Shown in pieces: positions 49,656 to 58,379 of a DNA stretch of 64,000 nucleotides. The first letter of the stretch is position 1. Each line of letters starts with the position of its first letter. The position numbers were made by a program, and so were the translations under genes. Under the pieces are notes generated by a model, which worked only from the letters and a program-made list of their open reading frames with translations, ran no database searches and was not told where the DNA came from. Source of the stretch: Gammaproteobacteria bacterium (GTDB taxonomy: Bacteria; Pseudomonadota; Gammaproteobacteria; Steroidobacterales; GCA-2729495); contig VGVH01000005.1 in NCBI GenBank assembly GCA_016874095.1, forward strand, positions 62,001 to 126,000, in the 5' to 3' direction.

Positions 49656-50987
49656 ATGATTGATCCATCGCTGACGGCCGTCGACCTCGTCATCTGCGCT
49701 CGCTGGGTCGTGCCGGTCGAGCCGGCGGGTGTCGTTCTGGATCACCACGCCATCGCCATCGACGCCGGGCGCATCGTGGATCTACTGCCCGCTGCCGAGG
49801 CAGCCGGACGCTATCGCGCGGCCGAATGGCTGGACCGTCCGGGGCACGTCCTCATTCCCGGTCTCGTCAATGCCCACACTCACGCGGCGATGACGCTGCT
49901 GCGGGGATACGCCGACGACCTGCCGCTGGAGCGCTGGCTGGCGGATCACATCTGGCCGGCCGAAGGCCGTTGGCTCAGCCCGGACTTCGTCCACGCGGGC
50001 GCGGAGCTGGCCATGCTCGAGATGCTCGGTGGCGGCACGACCGCGTTCATGGACATGTACCTGTTCCCGGAAGCGATCGCGGGGCTGGCCGTCGAGCACG
50101 GCTACCGCGCTGCCGTCGGCATGGTCGTGCTGGACCAGCCCACGGCCTGGGCGAACGGGCCCGAGGACTGCCTGCAGAAAGGCCTGGCGCTGCACGATCA
50201 GTACCGTGGGCACCCGCTGGTGAACACGGTCTTCGCCCCGCACGCCCCCTATTCCGTTGCCGATGCCGGCCTGAAGCGCGTGCGCATGCTCGCTGACGAG
50301 CTCGACCGCCCCGTGCAGATGCATGTCCACGAAACCGCCGCCGAAGTCGCTGGATCGATTGCAGCGCTCGGTGTCCGGCCGCTCGAGCGGCTCGACCGGC
50401 TGGGACTGCTGTCGGAACGATTCATGGCGGTGCACGCAACGCAGCTCGACGATGCCGAGATCGCCCTGCTTGCCACGCGGCGCGTCAGCGTCGTCCATTG
50501 CCCGAACTCCAACCTCAAACTGGCCAGCGGGAGCTGCCCGACCGGCCGGCTGCTCGAGGCGGGTGTCAACGTGGCGCTTGGCACCGATGGCGCTGCCAGC
50601 AACAACCGGCTCGACATGTTCGCGGAGATGCGTGCGGCTGCACTGCAGGCCAAGCACAGCGACAACGATGCTGCGTCCGTCCCGGCCGCCACCGCACTGC
50701 GCATGGCCACGCTGAACGGCGCCCGCGCCCTCGGGCTCGGCGAGCGCATTGGCTCGCTCGAGCGGGGGAAGGAAGCTGACCTGGTCTGCGTCGACCTCGA
50801 CGACCCGGCCACCTGCCCGGTTCACAACGTGGTGTCGCAGCTCGTCTATGCAGCTTCCAGCCACCAGGTGTCCGACGTCTGGATCGCTGGGCGCCGGCTG
50901 CTGGACCAGCGCCGGCCGAGCGGCATGGACCGCGACGGCATACTCGCACGCGCCACCGGCTGGGGCGCCAGGATTCACGCGCGATGA
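49656..50987 (+). CDS. mtaD: TRZ/ATZ-family amidohydrolase, probable MTA/SAH deaminase
   Basis: This 443-residue metal-dependent amidohydrolase probably deaminates 5'-methylthioadenosine and/or S-adenosylhomocysteine. Metal ligands are visible in PGLVNAHTHAAMTLLRGYADD, MHVHETAAEV, HATQLDD and GTDGAASNNRLDMFAEMR. ATG 49656 was chosen because family similarity begins soon after. In pseudomonads the related gene sits before ubiG, next to mtnA and gyrA; here mtnA is missing from that place. It overlaps ubiG by four bases. Guanine or cytosine-type deaminases are more distant alternatives. Confidence 0.88.
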   Translation: MIDPSLTAVDLVICARWVVPVEPAGVVLDHHAIAIDAGRIVDLLPAAEAAGRYRAAEWLDRPGHVLIPGLVNAHTHAAMTLLRGYADDLPLERWLADHIWPAEGRWLSPDFVHAGAELAMLEMLGGGTTAFMDMYLFPEAIAGLAVEHGYRAAVGMVVLDQPTAWANGPEDCLQKGLALHDQYRGHPLVNTVFAPHAPYSVADAGLKRVRMLADELDRPVQMHVHETAAEVAGSIAALGVRPLERLDRLGLLSERFMAVHATQLDDAEIALLATRRVSVVHCPNSNLKLASGSCPTGRLLEAGVNVALGTDGAASNNRLDMFAEMRAAALQAKHSDNDAASVPAATALRMATLNGARALGLGERIGSLERGKEADLVCVDLDDPATCPVHNVVSQLVYAASSHQVSDVWIAGRRLLDQRRPSGMDRDGILARATGWGARIHAR

Positions 50988-51700
50988 GCGCGGGCAACAG
51001 CAATTCCGACTCTGTCGAGATAGGAGGTTTCAACCGCCTTGCCGATCGCTGGTGGGATCCAGCCGGCGAGATGCGCTACCTGCACCGCATGAACCCGGTC
51101 AGACTCGCCTTCATCGCCGGCCACGCGCGGCTGGGCGGTGCGCGCATCGTCGATGTCGGCTGTGGCGCCGGACTGCTGAGCGAGTCGCTTGCGCTGGCGG
51201 GCGCGGAAGTTCTCGGCATCGATCTCGCCGAGGACCTCCTTGCCGTCGCCCGGCTGCACCAGCAGGAAGGCGCGGTCGCGCACCTGCGCTACGAGCGCGA
51301 CACGGCAGAGGCGCTGGCTGAGCGGTCACCTGCGGCGTTCGACGCGGTGACCTGCCTCGAGATGCTCGAACATGTGCCGGATCCAGCTGCCGTCGTTGCC
51401 GCCTGCGCCCGGCTCCTGAGACCGCGGGGCACGGCGTTTTTTTCCACCATCAACCGCAACGCTGCTGCCTGGATGGTGACCGTCGCAGCGGCAGAATACC
51501 TGCTTGGTGTCCTCCCGCGCGGCACGCACGAGTACTCCCGCTTCATTCGGCCGTCGGAACTCGCCCGCATGGCGCGCGCAGCAGGACTGGAACTGCAGGA
51601 CATGAAGGGCCTGCTGCCGGACGAAGCCGGCGGCGACTTTCGCCTGGGGGAGGACCTGTCGGTGAATTACATCGCCAGCTTCCGGCGGAAATCCCCGTGA
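50984..51700 (+). CDS. ubiG: Ubiquinone biosynthesis O-methyltransferase
   Basis: UbiG performs both O-methylations of ubiquinone synthesis with SAM. The 238-residue protein has FNRLADRWWDPAGEMRYLHRMNPVRLAFI, SAM motif I IVDVGCGAGLLSESLA, and CLEMLEHVPDPAAVV. The ATG overlaps mtaD by four bases and the end overlaps mupP by four bases. Confidence 0.96.
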   Translation: MSAGNSNSDSVEIGGFNRLADRWWDPAGEMRYLHRMNPVRLAFIAGHARLGGARIVDVGCGAGLLSESLALAGAEVLGIDLAEDLLAVARLHQQEGAVAHLRYERDTAEALAERSPAAFDAVTCLEMLEHVPDPAAVVAACARLLRPRGTAFFSTINRNAAAWMVTVAAAEYLLGVLPRGTHEYSRFIRPSELARMARAAGLELQDMKGLLPDEAGGDFRLGEDLSVNYIASFRRKSP

Positions 51701-52386
51701 CGGTACTGCCACGGCCTGACGCGGTCCTGTTCGACCTCGACGGCACATTGCTCGATACCGCACCCGACATGGTGGCCGCACTGCAGGCACTGCTCGCCGA
51801 GGAGTCGCGGCCAGCGATCGCCTATGCAGCCGGCCGCGGCTGGGTGTCCAACGGCGTCAACGGCATGCTGAAGGTGGGTTTCGGCGAGCTGCCGGAGCCG
51901 GAACGCTTGCGGCTCAGCGAGCGCTTCCTCGCAATCTATTCCACATCGCTCACGGCGGGTACGCGGATATTTTCGGGGATGGAGGCGGTGCTCACCGAGC
52001 TCGATACGCAGGGAATTCCCTGGGGCGTAGTGACCAACAAGGCTGCGCGCATGACCGAACCGATACTGCAGAGTTTCGGCCTGCGCTCGCGCTGCGCTGC
52101 CGTCGTCTGCGGCGATACGCTGGCCGTCCGCAAGCCACGTCCCGAACCGCTGCAACACGCCCTTGGCCTGATCCCTGCCGTGGCGACGCATGCCTGGTAC
52201 ATCGGCGACGCCGATCGCGACATCATGGCGGGTCGCGCCGCCGGGATGCGCACGGTAGCCGCACTGTACGGCTACATACCGCCCGGGCAGGATCCTGACC
52301 GGTGGGGCGCCGACCACTCGATCGCAGCTCCTTCAGGGCTGCTGGACCTGCTCGACAGCGCCGATCGTCGTAAGCTACGCGGATGA
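51697..52386 (+). CDS. mupP: HAD-family phosphatase, probable MurNAc-6-phosphate phosphatase MupP
   Basis: This 229-residue HAD phosphatase has the nucleophile motif AVLFDLDGTLLDTAPDM (Asp13, Asp15), VTNKAARM (motif II) and YIGDADRDIMAGRAAGM (motif IV). The family was once annotated as phosphoglycolate phosphatase (Gph). In Pseudomonas the gene between ubiG and yciK encodes MupP, which dephosphorylates MurNAc-6-phosphate in peptidoglycan recycling, and the same neighbours here favour that assignment. The start is GTG 51697 in the GTGA overlap with ubiG. Confidence 0.82.
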   Translation: MTVLPRPDAVLFDLDGTLLDTAPDMVAALQALLAEESRPAIAYAAGRGWVSNGVNGMLKVGFGELPEPERLRLSERFLAIYSTSLTAGTRIFSGMEAVLTELDTQGIPWGVVTNKAARMTEPILQSFGLRSRCAAVVCGDTLAVRKPRPEPLQHALGLIPAVATHAWYIGDADRDIMAGRAAGMRTVAALYGYIPPGQDPDRWGADHSIAAPSGLLDLLDSADRRKLRG

Positions 52387-53696
52387 TCACCTTATCCTGG
52401 CCGTTGCTCCTGCTGCTGATCGCCGTGGCGGCTGCGATCGGCGCCCTGGCTGGCGCCGTTGTCGGCCAGCGACGCCAGTTCGAGCGCGAGCGCGAACTTA
52501 TCCAGTTGCGCGAACGTCTTGCCAGCGAGGCCGAGCGCGACACGGACCACCGCGCGCTGCTCGCGCAGGCCGAGCAGCGACTGGCTGCCACGTTCGGCGA
52601 TCTCGCTGCCCAGTCGCTCACTGCCAACAACGCGCAATTCCTCGCCCTGGCGGAGCAGAATCTCGCGCTGCGCCAGGAACAGGCGAAGAATGAGCTGGAG
52701 GCGCGCGAGAAAGCCGTGCAGGACCTGGTGGCACCGATCCGTGCTGCGCTCGAGAAGGCCGAGCAGCAGATCGGCACCATCGAGAAGGAGCGCAATACGG
52801 CATTCGCCAGCATCCGCCAGGAACTGCAGTCACTCACCAGCGGTCAGCAGCTCCTCAGCACCGAGACACGCAACCTCGTCAACGCGCTGCGACGGCCCGA
52901 AGTCCGCGGCCAATGGGGCGAGCTGACGCTGCGCCGGGTCGCCGAGCTGGCAGGCATGGTGGAACACTGCGATTTCGTCGAGCAGAAAACCGTGGATACC
53001 GCCGATGGGCCTGTCCGGCCCGACATGATCGTGCGACTGCCGGATCGCGGCGAACTCGTGGTCGACGTGAAAACCCCGCTCGACGGATACATCGAGGCGA
53101 TGGCGGCATCCAGCGACCAGGCTCGCGGCAACGCCCTGCAGCGCCACGCCCGTAACGTGGCTGATCGGGTCCGCGAACTGTCGTCGAAGGCCTACTGGGC
53201 CCAGTTTCCGCGCAGTCCGGAGTTCGTGATCCTGTTCATACCCGGCGACCAGTTCCTGAGTGCGGCGCTCAGCGAGAACCCGTCGTTGCTCGAAGAAGCT
53301 CTGCGCAACAAAGTCATCATCACGACACCGTCGAGCCTGGTTGCGCTGCTGCGCGCCATCGCCTACGGCTGGCGACAGCGCTCGCTGGAAGAGAATGCCG
53401 AGGAGATCAAGCGTCTCGGCCAGGAACTCTATGAACGGCTGACGCCGTTCACCAACCACCTTGCCCGGCTCGGCAGGAACCTGGAGAGTACGGTGCGCGC
53501 GTTCAATGAATCGGTGGGCTCCCTCGAACGCAAGGTGTTGCCGGGCGCGCGGCGCCTGAGCGAACTCGGAATTCGCGGACGCGACAAACTTGCGGATCTC
53601 GAGCCGGTGGAAGCGCTCCCGCGCGAGCTGCCGCCGGCGGCGGAGGCCGCCGCTGTCGAACCGGTGGCCAAGACCGACGAGGAGCGACCGCACTGA
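52383..53696 (+). CDS. rmuC: DNA recombination protein RmuC
   Basis: This 437-residue RmuC-family protein has an N-terminal membrane helix (about residues 5-27, WPLLLLLIAVAAAIGALAGA). A long coiled coil follows (about 30-150, rich in Glu, Arg and Gln). The conserved C-terminal domain has VRGQWGELTLRRVAELAGMVEHCDF, PDMIVRLPDRGELVVDVKTPLDGY and FVILFIPGDQFLSAAL. The Asp and Asp-x-Lys residues recall the PD-(D/E)XK nuclease fold. RmuC limits inversion at short repeats and acts against some phages. It overlaps both neighbours by one to four bases. Confidence 0.95.
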   Translation: MITLSWPLLLLLIAVAAAIGALAGAVVGQRRQFERERELIQLRERLASEAERDTDHRALLAQAEQRLAATFGDLAAQSLTANNAQFLALAEQNLALRQEQAKNELEAREKAVQDLVAPIRAALEKAEQQIGTIEKERNTAFASIRQELQSLTSGQQLLSTETRNLVNALRRPEVRGQWGELTLRRVAELAGMVEHCDFVEQKTVDTADGPVRPDMIVRLPDRGELVVDVKTPLDGYIEAMAASSDQARGNALQRHARNVADRVRELSSKAYWAQFPRSPEFVILFIPGDQFLSAALSENPSLLEEALRNKVIITTPSSLVALLRAIAYGWRQRSLEENAEEIKRLGQELYERLTPFTNHLARLGRNLESTVRAFNESVGSLERKVLPGARRLSELGIRGRDKLADLEPVEALPRELPPAAEAAAVEPVAKTDEERPH

Positions 53697-54454
53697 TGGC
53701 TGGTATCGAACCCCGGGACTACCAGCCGCGTCCTGATCTTCTGCACGAGCGTGTCATTCTCGTAACAGGTGCGAGCGATGGCATCGGCCGCGCTGCAGCG
53801 CTGAGCTTCGCCGCGCACGGAGCGACAGTCGTGCTCCTGGGGCGCAGCGCACGCAAGCTCGAGCGGGTACATGACGAGATCAGGACCGCCGGACATCCGC
53901 AACCCGCGATCGCGGTGCTGGACCTGGCGAAGGCCCAGGGTCCCGCCTATTTCGACCTCGCGGAGCAGGTCGCCGGCACCTGGGGCCGCCTCGACGGGCT
54001 GCTGCACAACGCCGCGCTGCTCGGCGAGCGCTCACCCATCGAGCAGCACGACGTCGGCACCTGGCAGCAGGTGCTGCACGTGAACCTCAGTGCGGCATTC
54101 ATCCTGACCCAGGTGCTGCTGCCCCAGCTGCGACGGTCGACCGACGCGTCGATCCTGTTCACATCGAGCGGTGTCGGCCGGCGCGGCAAGGCCTACTGGG
54201 GCGCCTACGCCGTGTCGAAGTTCGGCGTCGAAGGCCTGGCCCAGGTTCTTGCGGAAGAAACTCGCGACAACACCCGTATCCGGGTGAATTGCCTGAACCC
54301 GGGCGGCACGCGCACCGCCATGCGCCGCAAGGCCTATCCGGGCGAGAGCCCGGACGCGAGGCCCGAGCCATCGGCAATCATGCCTGCCTATCTCTACCTG
54401 ATGGGGCCTGACAGCCGCGGCGTCACCGGCGGGAGCTTCGACTGCCAGGCTTGA
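53696..54454 (+). CDS. yciK: YciK-type short-chain dehydrogenase
   Basis: This 252-residue short-chain dehydrogenase has the cofactor loop VILVTGASDGIGRAAAL (20-36), the segment HNAALLGERSPIEQ, and the catalytic YAVSK with an upstream serine (FTSSGVG). YciK is conserved next to ubiG and mupP in pseudomonads, but its substrate is not established. The ATG shares one base with the rmuC stop. Its last 32 bases overlap rluB on the other strand. Confidence 0.9.
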   Translation: MAGIEPRDYQPRPDLLHERVILVTGASDGIGRAAALSFAAHGATVVLLGRSARKLERVHDEIRTAGHPQPAIAVLDLAKAQGPAYFDLAEQVAGTWGRLDGLLHNAALLGERSPIEQHDVGTWQQVLHVNLSAAFILTQVLLPQLRRSTDASILFTSSGVGRRGKAYWGAYAVSKFGVEGLAQVLAEETRDNTRIRVNCLNPGGTRTAMRRKAYPGESPDARPEPSAIMPAYLYLMGPDSRGVTGGSFDCQA

Positions 54455-55262
54455 TCCTGGCTGTCTTGCGCTTTCGTGGCTCCGACGCGGGCGCCGCTCC
54501 ATCGCGGGGATCGTCGCCCGGCGGATCGAGCCCGACGGCACGATAGACCGCGGCCAGCTCCCGACCCCTGAGCTCACGTGTTTCCCCGCGCGGCAGGTGC
54601 CGTGGCAGCACCAACGGCCCGTACTGGATCCTGATGAGCCGGCTCACCTGGCAGTCGATGCTCTCCCACAGGCGGCGCACGATGCGATTGCGTCCCTCGG
54701 CCACCGTCACGTGGTACCAGCGATTGCTGCCCTCCCCGCCCGCAGCGGTCACCGAATCGAAGCGGCCCGGACCGTCCTCGAGCGCGACGCCGGCGAGCAG
54801 CCGCTCGATTTCCTGCGCGGAGGGATTGCCCCGGAGGCGGACTGCGTAAAGACGTGTCAGCCCGTAGGACGGGTGCATCAGGCGATGCGCCAGAGCGCCG
54901 TCGGTGGTGAATACCAGGAGGCCCGCCGTGTCCACGTCGAGCCGGCCCACGCCGATCCAGCGACCGGCGGTCACGGTCGGCAAACGCTCGAAAACCGTCG
55001 GCCGTCCTTCGGGGTCGGAGCGCGTGGCCACCTCACCGACCGGCTTGTGATAGATGAGTACCCGTGGCTGCGCCCGCCGTCGCGTTGCGAGCCCGCGCAG
55101 CAGTTCGCCGTCGAGAGTGATGCGTTCCCTGCCGCTCACGGTGCAGCCAGGCACGGCCAGCTTGCCGTTCACCTTGATGCGTCCGGCGGCGATCCACGTG
55201 TCGATCTGCCGACGCGAGCCGAGACCGGCACCGGCGAGCCATTTCTGCAGGCGCTCAGGCAC
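54423..55262 (-). CDS. rluB: 23S rRNA pseudouridine synthase (RluB family)
   Basis: RluB makes pseudouridine 2605 in 23S rRNA. The 279-residue protein has an N-terminal S4 RNA-binding domain (ERLQKWLAGAGLGSRRQIDTWI). The catalytic domain has VGRLDVDTAGLLVFTTDGALAHRLMHPS with the nucleophilic aspartate, and GRNRIVRRLWESIDCQVSRLIRIQYGP follows. A basic tail of about 40 residues ends the protein. It follows scpB by six bases, the usual scpA-scpB-rluB order. RluE/RluF-type activity is less likely. Confidence 0.93.
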   Translation of the reverse strand: MPERLQKWLAGAGLGSRRQIDTWIAAGRIKVNGKLAVPGCTVSGRERITLDGELLRGLATRRRAQPRVLIYHKPVGEVATRSDPEGRPTVFERLPTVTAGRWIGVGRLDVDTAGLLVFTTDGALAHRLMHPSYGLTRLYAVRLRGNPSAQEIERLLAGVALEDGPGRFDSVTAAGGEGSNRWYHVTVAEGRNRIVRRLWESIDCQVSRLIRIQYGPLVLPRHLPRGETRELRGRELAAVYRAVGLDPPGDDPRDGAAPASEPRKRKTARIKPGSRSSRR

Positions 55263-55268
55263 GCCGCT

Positions 55269-56033
55269 CTAGCGTGCCTTCAACGGAATGACATCTGCGA
55301 GCGGCGGCGGATCCTCCGCCGCTCCACTCTCGATCGCGACGGCAGCGATTCGCACCTCGGCGAGTGAAGTGACGGTCGCGGGTTGTTCCGGCAGGCCTGC
55401 AGCCAGAGCGCGCACCAGCGGTTCGCCGGGCACCGGGGGCCTGTCGAAGTCGGCGAATTCGCCATCGGGCAGCTCGAGCTGCGCCGTCATGCGATCCAGG
55501 TCGCGGATTTCGGCGAGCGGTGGCAGGTCATCGAGCTGCTTCAGACCGAAATAATCCAGGAACTCCTTCGTGGTGCCGTACATGGCGGGCTTGCCCGGCA
55601 CATCGCGGTAGCCCACCACCTTGATCCAGTTCCGCTCGAGCAGCGTCCGGATGATATTGGTCGTCACGGCAACACCGCGAATTTCCTCCACGTCGCCACG
55701 AGTCACGGGCTGGCGATAGGCCACGATGGCCAGGGTCTCCATCAGCGCGCGCGAGTAGCGCTGCGGCCGTTCTTCCCAGAGCCTGGCCAGCCATGGCGTC
55801 ATCGCTTCGCGCACCTGTATGCGAAATCCGCTCGCCACTTCGAGCAGTTCGATGGCCCGACCCTCGTAGCTGGCTGCCAGCGCCGTCAATGCGTCGCGGA
55901 TTTCGCCGCGCGCCGGCGCCTGCGTATCCTCGCCGAAAAGGCTGCGCAACTCGTCGAGGGCAACAGGCCGGCCGGCGGCCAGTAGCGCCGCTTCGAGCAC
56001 GTTCGTGATCTGCGTCTGTTCCATAGGCTTCAC
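55269..56033 (-). CDS. scpB: Segregation and condensation protein B
   Basis: ScpB is the winged-helix partner (kite) of the SMC-ScpAB condensin. The 254-residue protein has LEAALLAAGRPVALDELRSLF, RYSRALMETLAIVAYRQPVTRGDVEEIRGV and GYRDVPGKPAMYGTTKEFLDYFGL. A low-complexity tail of about 60 residues follows. GTG 56033 overlaps the scpA stop (GTGA); ATG 56024 is an alternative start. An SMC gene is not in the window. Confidence 0.94.
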   Translation of the reverse strand: MKPMEQTQITNVLEAALLAAGRPVALDELRSLFGEDTQAPARGEIRDALTALAASYEGRAIELLEVASGFRIQVREAMTPWLARLWEERPQRYSRALMETLAIVAYRQPVTRGDVEEIRGVAVTTNIIRTLLERNWIKVVGYRDVPGKPAMYGTTKEFLDYFGLKQLDDLPPLAEIRDLDRMTAQLELPDGEFADFDRPPVPGEPLVRALAAGLPEQPATVTSLAEVRIAAVAIESGAAEDPPPLADVIPLKAR

Positions 56034-56968
56034 TCTGCGACGATCGGGTCGGTGTCTACGAAGGCCATCCCGCGGGTGCCGGCGGTCGCGGCAGCCCGTA
56101 CGTGAATGGGCGCGTAAGGCTCTGCCTGGACGATTTCGATGAGCGACTCCCTGAGCAGCTCCAGCACGGCCAGGAAGGTGACCGTCACGCCCATACGCCC
56201 CTCGCGCGCATCGAAAAGCTGATGGAACTCCTGGAACCCGCCCTCGGCCAGCTTCTCGAGCACCTGCGACATCCGCTGCCGCACGGACAACGGTTCGCGC
56301 TGCACGTGATGCCGGGCGAACATCTCGGCGCGTCGCATCACCTCGCCGAACGCGACCAGCATTTCACGCAAGGTCATGTCCGGGAGCTTGACCGCCGCCG
56401 GCTTCTCGATCACCTCGACGCGGGTCGCCAGCACATCGCGTTCCATCCGGGTGAGCTGATCGACGTTCTCGGCCGCCCTCTTGAAGCGCTCGTATTCCTG
56501 CAGCCGGCGCACGAGCTCCGCGCGCGGGTCCGCCTCGTCCTCGCTGCCATCGACCGGCTTCGGCAGCAGCATGCGCGACTTGATCTCGGCCAGCATGGCA
56601 GCCATGAGCAGGTACTCTCCTGCCAGCTCCAGCTGCAGCTCCGTCATCACCTCGATGTAGTTGACATACTGGCGGGTGATCTCAGCGATGGGGATGTCGA
56701 GGATGTCCAGGTTCTGCTTGCGGATTAGGTAGAGCAGCAGGTCCAGCGGACCCTCGAAAGCCTCAAGGAACACCTCCAGCGCATGCGGCGGTATGTACAG
56801 GTCGCGCGGCAGCTCGGTGACCGGCTGTCCCTCGACCACGGCGAATGGCATCTCGCCCTGCGCCGGGTTGCCTGCAAGGACAGCTTCATCGAGAAATGCC
56901 TCGGGCGGACCGGTCGTGTTGTCCACGACCACGGCGAGAGTCTCTCCGCTGGCGCTGGCAGCTGTCAC
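56030..56968 (-). CDS. scpA: Segregation and condensation protein A (GTG start)
   Basis: ScpA is the kleisin that closes the SMC ring. The 312-residue protein has an unusual N-terminal extension of about 60 residues. The conserved core then starts LEVFLEAFEGPLDLLLYLIRKQNLDILDIPIAEITRQYVNYIE. LAGEYLLMAAMLAEIKSRMLLP is also conserved, and a C-terminal winged helix (VTFLAVLELLRESLIEIVQAEPYAPI) contacts SMC. GTG 56968 is the only plausible start; an ATG at 56973 is out of frame. It overlaps scpB. Confidence 0.94.
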   Translation of the reverse strand: MTAASASGETLAVVVDNTTGPPEAFLDEAVLAGNPAQGEMPFAVVEGQPVTELPRDLYIPPHALEVFLEAFEGPLDLLLYLIRKQNLDILDIPIAEITRQYVNYIEVMTELQLELAGEYLLMAAMLAEIKSRMLLPKPVDGSEDEADPRAELVRRLQEYERFKRAAENVDQLTRMERDVLATRVEVIEKPAAVKLPDMTLREMLVAFGEVMRRAEMFARHHVQREPLSVRQRMSQVLEKLAEGGFQEFHQLFDAREGRMGVTVTFLAVLELLRESLIEIVQAEPYAPIHVRAAATAGTRGMAFVDTDPIVAE

Positions 56969-56979
56969 GGCATGGCCTT

Positions 56980-57642
56980 TCAGGATGTCAGGCCTGCGAG
57001 CGACATGACGACATCCTGGACCGCTCGCACCAGCGGACCCAGAAACGACAGCGCATTCGCGGCCAACAACGCGACGAGGAGTATAAGCCCGTAGGGCTCG
57101 ATGGCATCCAGATGGCGACCGAGCGACTCCGGCAGCAGCCCGCGCAGCACGCGCCCGCCGTCCAGAGGCGGGACAGGCAACAGATTAAATATAGCCAATA
57201 AAACATTAAAAAATATACCGAAACTGCACATTCGGACCAGGTATTCCGACAGCACCGGAAACGTGCCGGCCAATGCGACTGCCAGGTGCAGCGACAGTGC
57301 CCAGCCAAACGCCATGAGGAAATTCGCGGCCGGGCCGGCCGCGGCAATCGCGATCATGGCCTGTCCTGGTTTTCGCAGATTGCGGGTCGTGATGGGCACC
57401 GGCTTCGCCCAGCCGAAGAGAAACCCGCCCAGGTACAACATGATGAGGGGCACCGCGATCGTTCCGATCGGATCGATGTGTCGGGCGGGATTCAGGCTGA
57501 GCCGTCCGAGCATCTCTGCGGTGCGATCGCCGTAGCGTCGCGCCATCCAGCCATGACCGACTTCGTGCAGCGTGATGCCGAACAGCACCGGAATCGCGGC
57601 GACAGAAGCCAGTCGCATGGTCTCTTCGAGGGATGCTGCCAT
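56980..57642 (-). CDS. Site-2 protease family (M50) membrane metalloprotease
   Basis: This 220-residue integral membrane protein has the zinc motif HEVGH (His26, Glu27, His30) within the first helix and a second conserved motif NLLPVPPLDGGRVLRGLLP in a later helix. About five or six membrane segments are visible. The protein belongs to the S2P/M50 group without a PDZ domain. Its substrate is unknown. It stands between yciO and scpA on the same strand, a common neighbourhood. Confidence 0.92.
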   Translation of the reverse strand: MAASLEETMRLASVAAIPVLFGITLHEVGHGWMARRYGDRTAEMLGRLSLNPARHIDPIGTIAVPLIMLYLGGFLFGWAKPVPITTRNLRKPGQAMIAIAAAGPAANFLMAFGWALSLHLAVALAGTFPVLSEYLVRMCSFGIFFNVLLAIFNLLPVPPLDGGRVLRGLLPESLGRHLDAIEPYGLILLVALLAANALSFLGPLVRAVQDVVMSLAGLTS

Positions 57643-57671
57643 CGCGCGATTATACGGAGGCGCACTGCGCC

Positions 57672-58292
57672 TCAGACGAAATACTTCACGCTGCCCCGCC
57701 CGGTGCGCAACACCTGCGGATGGTTGCTGGTGAGGTCGATAACGGACGTCGGTTCGACGCCGCAGTTGCCGCCATCGATGACAAGGTCCACGCGGCCACG
57801 CAGGCGATCGTAGATGTCCGCCGCGTCCGTGAGCGGCAACTCGTCGCCCGGCAGGAGCATAGTCGAGCTCATCAGGGGTGTGTCGAGCTGCGCGAGTATC
57901 GCGCGCGGGACAGGATGGTCCGGCACACGGATGCCGATCGTCCGCCGCTTCGGGTTCTGCAGGCGCCGCGGGACATCGCGGGTTGCAGGCAGGATGAACG
58001 TATAAGGGCCCGGCGTGTGGGCACGCAGCAGCCGGTAGACCCAGTTTTCCACCCGCGCATAGGTGGCGATCTCGGCGAGGTCGCGGCAGACCAGCGTGAA
58101 ATTGTGATTGCGGTCGGTTGCGCGAATGGCCTCGATGCGCTCGATCGCACTGCGCGCTGCAAGCTCGCAGCCGAACGCATAGCAGGAGTCCGTCGGGTAG
58201 ACGATCAATCCGCCACGACGGAGGAGGTCAACCGTCTGCTGGACGAGTCGTGGCTGGGGCGTCACCGGATGGACCGCGAATCTCTGCGTCAT
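57672..58292 (-). CDS. yciO: YciO/YrdC/Sua5-family protein
   Basis: This 206-residue protein has the same length as E. coli YciO and belongs to the YrdC fold that makes threonylcarbamoyl-AMP for tRNA t6A. GGLIVYPTDSCYAFGCELAARSAIERI and NHNFTLVCRDLAEIATYA are typical. GPYTFILPATRDVPRRLQNPKRRTIGIRVPDHP is also present. YciO paralogues appear not to replace the essential TsaC (YrdC) fully, so the true role is uncertain. ATG 58292 was chosen from the family start. It heads the yciO-M50-scpA-scpB-rluB gene group. Confidence 0.9.
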   Translation of the reverse strand: MTQRFAVHPVTPQPRLVQQTVDLLRRGGLIVYPTDSCYAFGCELAARSAIERIEAIRATDRNHNFTLVCRDLAEIATYARVENWVYRLLRAHTPGPYTFILPATRDVPRRLQNPKRRTIGIRVPDHPVPRAILAQLDTPLMSSTMLLPGDELPLTDAADIYDRLRGRVDLVIDGGNCGVEPTSVIDLTSNHPQVLRTGRGSVKYFV

Positions 58293-58379
58293 GCGGCGAA
58301 TTCTATGGGTTTCCGGCAGACAGCCGGTGGCACGCCCGTGCATACTGCCCGGATCCTGAATTCCTGGTCAGCGAAATCC

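Noticed and set aside
49642-49662. Six-codon frame (MPVAND) with GAGG upstream overlapping the mtaD start
   Set aside because: Too short, with no conserved feature; a chance occurrence next to the true ATG is likely.
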